The notes beneath the pieces are model-generated. The model made no database searches and was not told the origin of the DNA. It saw nothing but the letters and a program-made list of their open reading frames with translations. Shown here piece after piece: positions 4,065 to 5,550 of a stretch of 5,550 nt of DNA (position 1 is its first letter; each line of letters begins with the position of its first letter). Location of the stretch: contig JAGSPQ010000639.1 in assembly GCA_018262385.1 (NCBI GenBank), positions 1 through 5,550 on the forward strand, written 5' to 3'. The stretch comes from Myxococcaceae bacterium. Lineage in GTDB: Bacteria > Myxococcota > Myxococcia > Myxococcales > Myxococcaceae. The translations under genes were made by a program, and so were the position numbers.

Positions 4065-5550
4065 ATGGACGAGTTCACCGGCACTGCGCGGTACACCCCC
4101 ACCCGCGTGCTGGGGGCCGGCAGCTGGGGCCGCGTCTACCAGGCGTACGACAACGAACGGAACGCGTTCGTCGCGGTCAAGCTGCTGAGCAAGTTCAACC
4201 CCGAGGCGCTGCTGCGGTTCAAGCGCGAGTTCCGCGCGCTGCAGAACGTCACCCACCCGAACCTGGTCACGCTCTACGAGTTGCTCTCGGAGGCCGATCG
4301 CTGGTTCTTCACGATGGAGCACGTCGATGGAAAGACCTTCCTCGAGTACGTGCTCGGCGACGCCAACGACCCCGGGCCCGACGCGCCCTCGAACCCCAGG
4401 GGCGACGACACCCGTTCGCTGCTGCCGGTGGCGCCCGACCCCCGGCCCGCCGACCCCGACCAGACCACGCCGCGGGCGGTGGCGCTCAAAGTCCGCCCCC
4501 CGCTGTCGGGTGGAGCGGTGGTGCGGCTGCGGCACGCGCTGGGACAGCTGGTCGACGGAGTCTGCGCGCTGCACGCCGCCGGCAAGCTGCACCGCGACAT
4601 CAAGCCCTCGAACGTGCTCGTCTCGCGGCAGGGGCGGGTGGTGCTGCTCGACTTCGGCCTCGTCCGCGATCTCGACGAAGCCGACGCCCACCAGTCGCAG
4701 GGGCTGGTGGTCGGCACCCCGGCGTACATGTCTCCCGAGCAGGGCACCGGGCTGCCGGTGAAAGAGCCGACCGATTGGTACGCGGTCGGCGTGCTGCTCT
4801 ACGAGGCGCTGACCGGCAAGGTCCCCTTCGAGGGAAAGCCTGGCGAGATGATGGCCCAGCGCCGCGATTTCCCGGTGCAGAAGCCGTCGGACTTCACCCA
4901 GGCGGTGCCGGCGGATCTGGAGGAGCTCTGCCTCGACCTGCTGGCCCGCGAGCCCCAGAAGCGGCCGACCGGGCTCGAGCTGCAGCGGCGGCTGGTCCGG
5001 CCGGTCGCTCCGCTGGCCGCCCGCCCACCGGTCGAGCACCCCACCGCGCTGATCGGCCGCGACGGCCTGCTCGAGCAGCTGCGGGGGGCGTTTGGTCACG
5101 TGCAGCAGAAGGGGCAGATCGCGCTGACGCTGATCGAGGGCGAGTCGGGCCTGGGCAAGAGCGCGCTGCTCAACGCGTTCGTCCAGTCGATCGAGCAGGC
5201 CTGGCCCGACGCGGTGGTGCTCGCGGCCCGCTGCGGCGAGACCGAGACGGTGCCGTTCAAGGCGTTCGATGGGGTGATCGACGAGCTGTGCGCGCACCTC
5301 GCCGCGCTTCCCCCGGCGCAGGTCGACGCGGTGCTGCCGCGGGACTTCAGCGCGCTGGTGCGGTTGTTCCCGGTGCTCAAGCGCCTCGACTCGGTGGTCG
5401 CCCGCCGCCGGCCGCTGGCCGATTCGGTCGATGCAAAGGAGGTCCGCCGCAAGGGCTTCCGCGCGCTCGCCGAGCTGTTCGCCCGGCTGGCCGAGCGGGC
5501 AGCGGTGGTGGTGGCGATCGACGACCTGCAGTGGGGGGACGCGGACTCGG
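4065..5550 (+). CDS. Ser/Thr protein kinase fused to a STAND/AAA_16-type ATPase (3' end off window)
   Basis: The open frame from ATG 4065 runs off the right edge; 495 residues are visible. AGGGAG at 4049-4054 lies ten bases ahead of the start. Residues 11-285 are a complete Hanks-type kinase: glycine loop G17-A-G-S-W-G22, VAVK lysine K39, probable alpha-C glutamate E55, catalytic LHRDIKPSN (D178, N183), DFG at 196-198, and GTPAYMSPEQ with an SPE in place of APE (223-225). All catalytic residues are present, so it should be active. A Pro/Asp-rich insertion of about 45 residues sits at roughly 99-148, before helix alpha-E. From about 326, ALIGRDGLLEQL begins an AAA_16-like NTPase with Walker A GESGLGKS (359-366) and Walker B VVVAIDDLQWGDAD (481-494). 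The order resembles large myxobacterial kinase-ATPase regulators, which usually continue into TPR or sensor/output domains. No transmembrane helix is visible so far, so it is probably cytoplasmic. Confidence 0.93.
   Translation, partial: MDEFTGTARYTPTRVLGAGSWGRVYQAYDNERNAFVAVKLLSKFNPEALLRFKREFRALQNVTHPNLVTLYELLSEADRWFFTMEHVDGKTFLEYVLGDANDPGPDAPSNPRGDDTRSLLPVAPDPRPADPDQTTPRAVALKVRPPLSGGAVVRLRHALGQLVDGVCALHAAGKLHRDIKPSNVLVSRQGRVVLLDFGLVRDLDEADAHQSQGLVVGTPAYMSPEQGTGLPVKEPTDWYAVGVLLYEALTGKVPFEGKPGEMMAQRRDFPVQKPSDFTQAVPADLEELCLDLLAREPQKRPTGLELQRRLVRPVAPLAARPPVEHPTALIGRDGLLEQLRGAFGHVQQKGQIALTLIEGESGLGKSALLNAFVQSIEQAWPDAVVLAARCGETETVPFKAFDGVIDELCAHLAALPPAQVDAVLPRDFSALVRLFPVLKRLDSVVARRRPLADSVDAKEVRRKGFRALAELFARLAERAAVVVAIDDLQWGDADS

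Noticed and set aside
3729..5297. 522-codon minus-strand open frame opposite the coiled-coil and kinase genes
   Set aside because: It spans two genes and their gap on the opposite strand, with an Arg/Leu/Gln-rich product and no motifs. The kinase frame carries all expected catalytic residues, so this is a shadow.

Overview
The window is very GC-rich, with G or C at nearly every third codon position. It carries a Ser/Thr kinase fused to an ATPase and lineage-type orphan proteins. This suggests a myxobacterium or another Myxococcota member, but there is no rRNA or other marker gene, so that assignment is inference from style and gene content.

Layout, left to right. (1) At 1-180 is the 3' end of an IS4-family insertion sequence: the transposase C-terminus (stop at 171) and an apparent right terminal inverted repeat at 163-180. 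(2) At 194-334 (-) is a very short gene or gene remnant with a hydrophobic start, directly behind (3) a GT1-type glycosyltransferase at 347-1549 (-), of the sterol/UDP-glucosyltransferase-like class. (4) The 297 bp at 1550-1846 hold no gene; they are the divergent upstream region between the glycosyltransferase and (5) a 279-aa cytoplasmic-looking orphan protein (1847-2686, +). (6) Convergent with it is a 302-aa secreted protein, predicted to be an outer-membrane beta-barrel (2727-3635, -). (7) Divergent from that, after only about 20 bp, is a small Ala/Glu/Lys/Gln-rich coiled-coil protein (about 3656-4021, +). After a small intercistronic hairpin it is followed by (8) a Ser/Thr protein kinase joined to a STAND/AAA_16-type ATPase module (4065 to beyond 5550, +). 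The kinase runs open off the right edge, so 495 residues are visible.

The only likely operons are the coiled-coil/kinase pair and possibly the glycosyltransferase with its short trailing frame. The others are divergent or convergent, so no multi-gene pathway is evident. The best candidate for a functional unit is the envelope and signalling cluster at 2727-5550: a barrel protein, a coiled-coil protein with a possible export signal, and a kinase-ATPase. That link rests only on adjacency. I see no tRNA, rRNA, CRISPR array, riboswitch or convincing intrinsic terminator.
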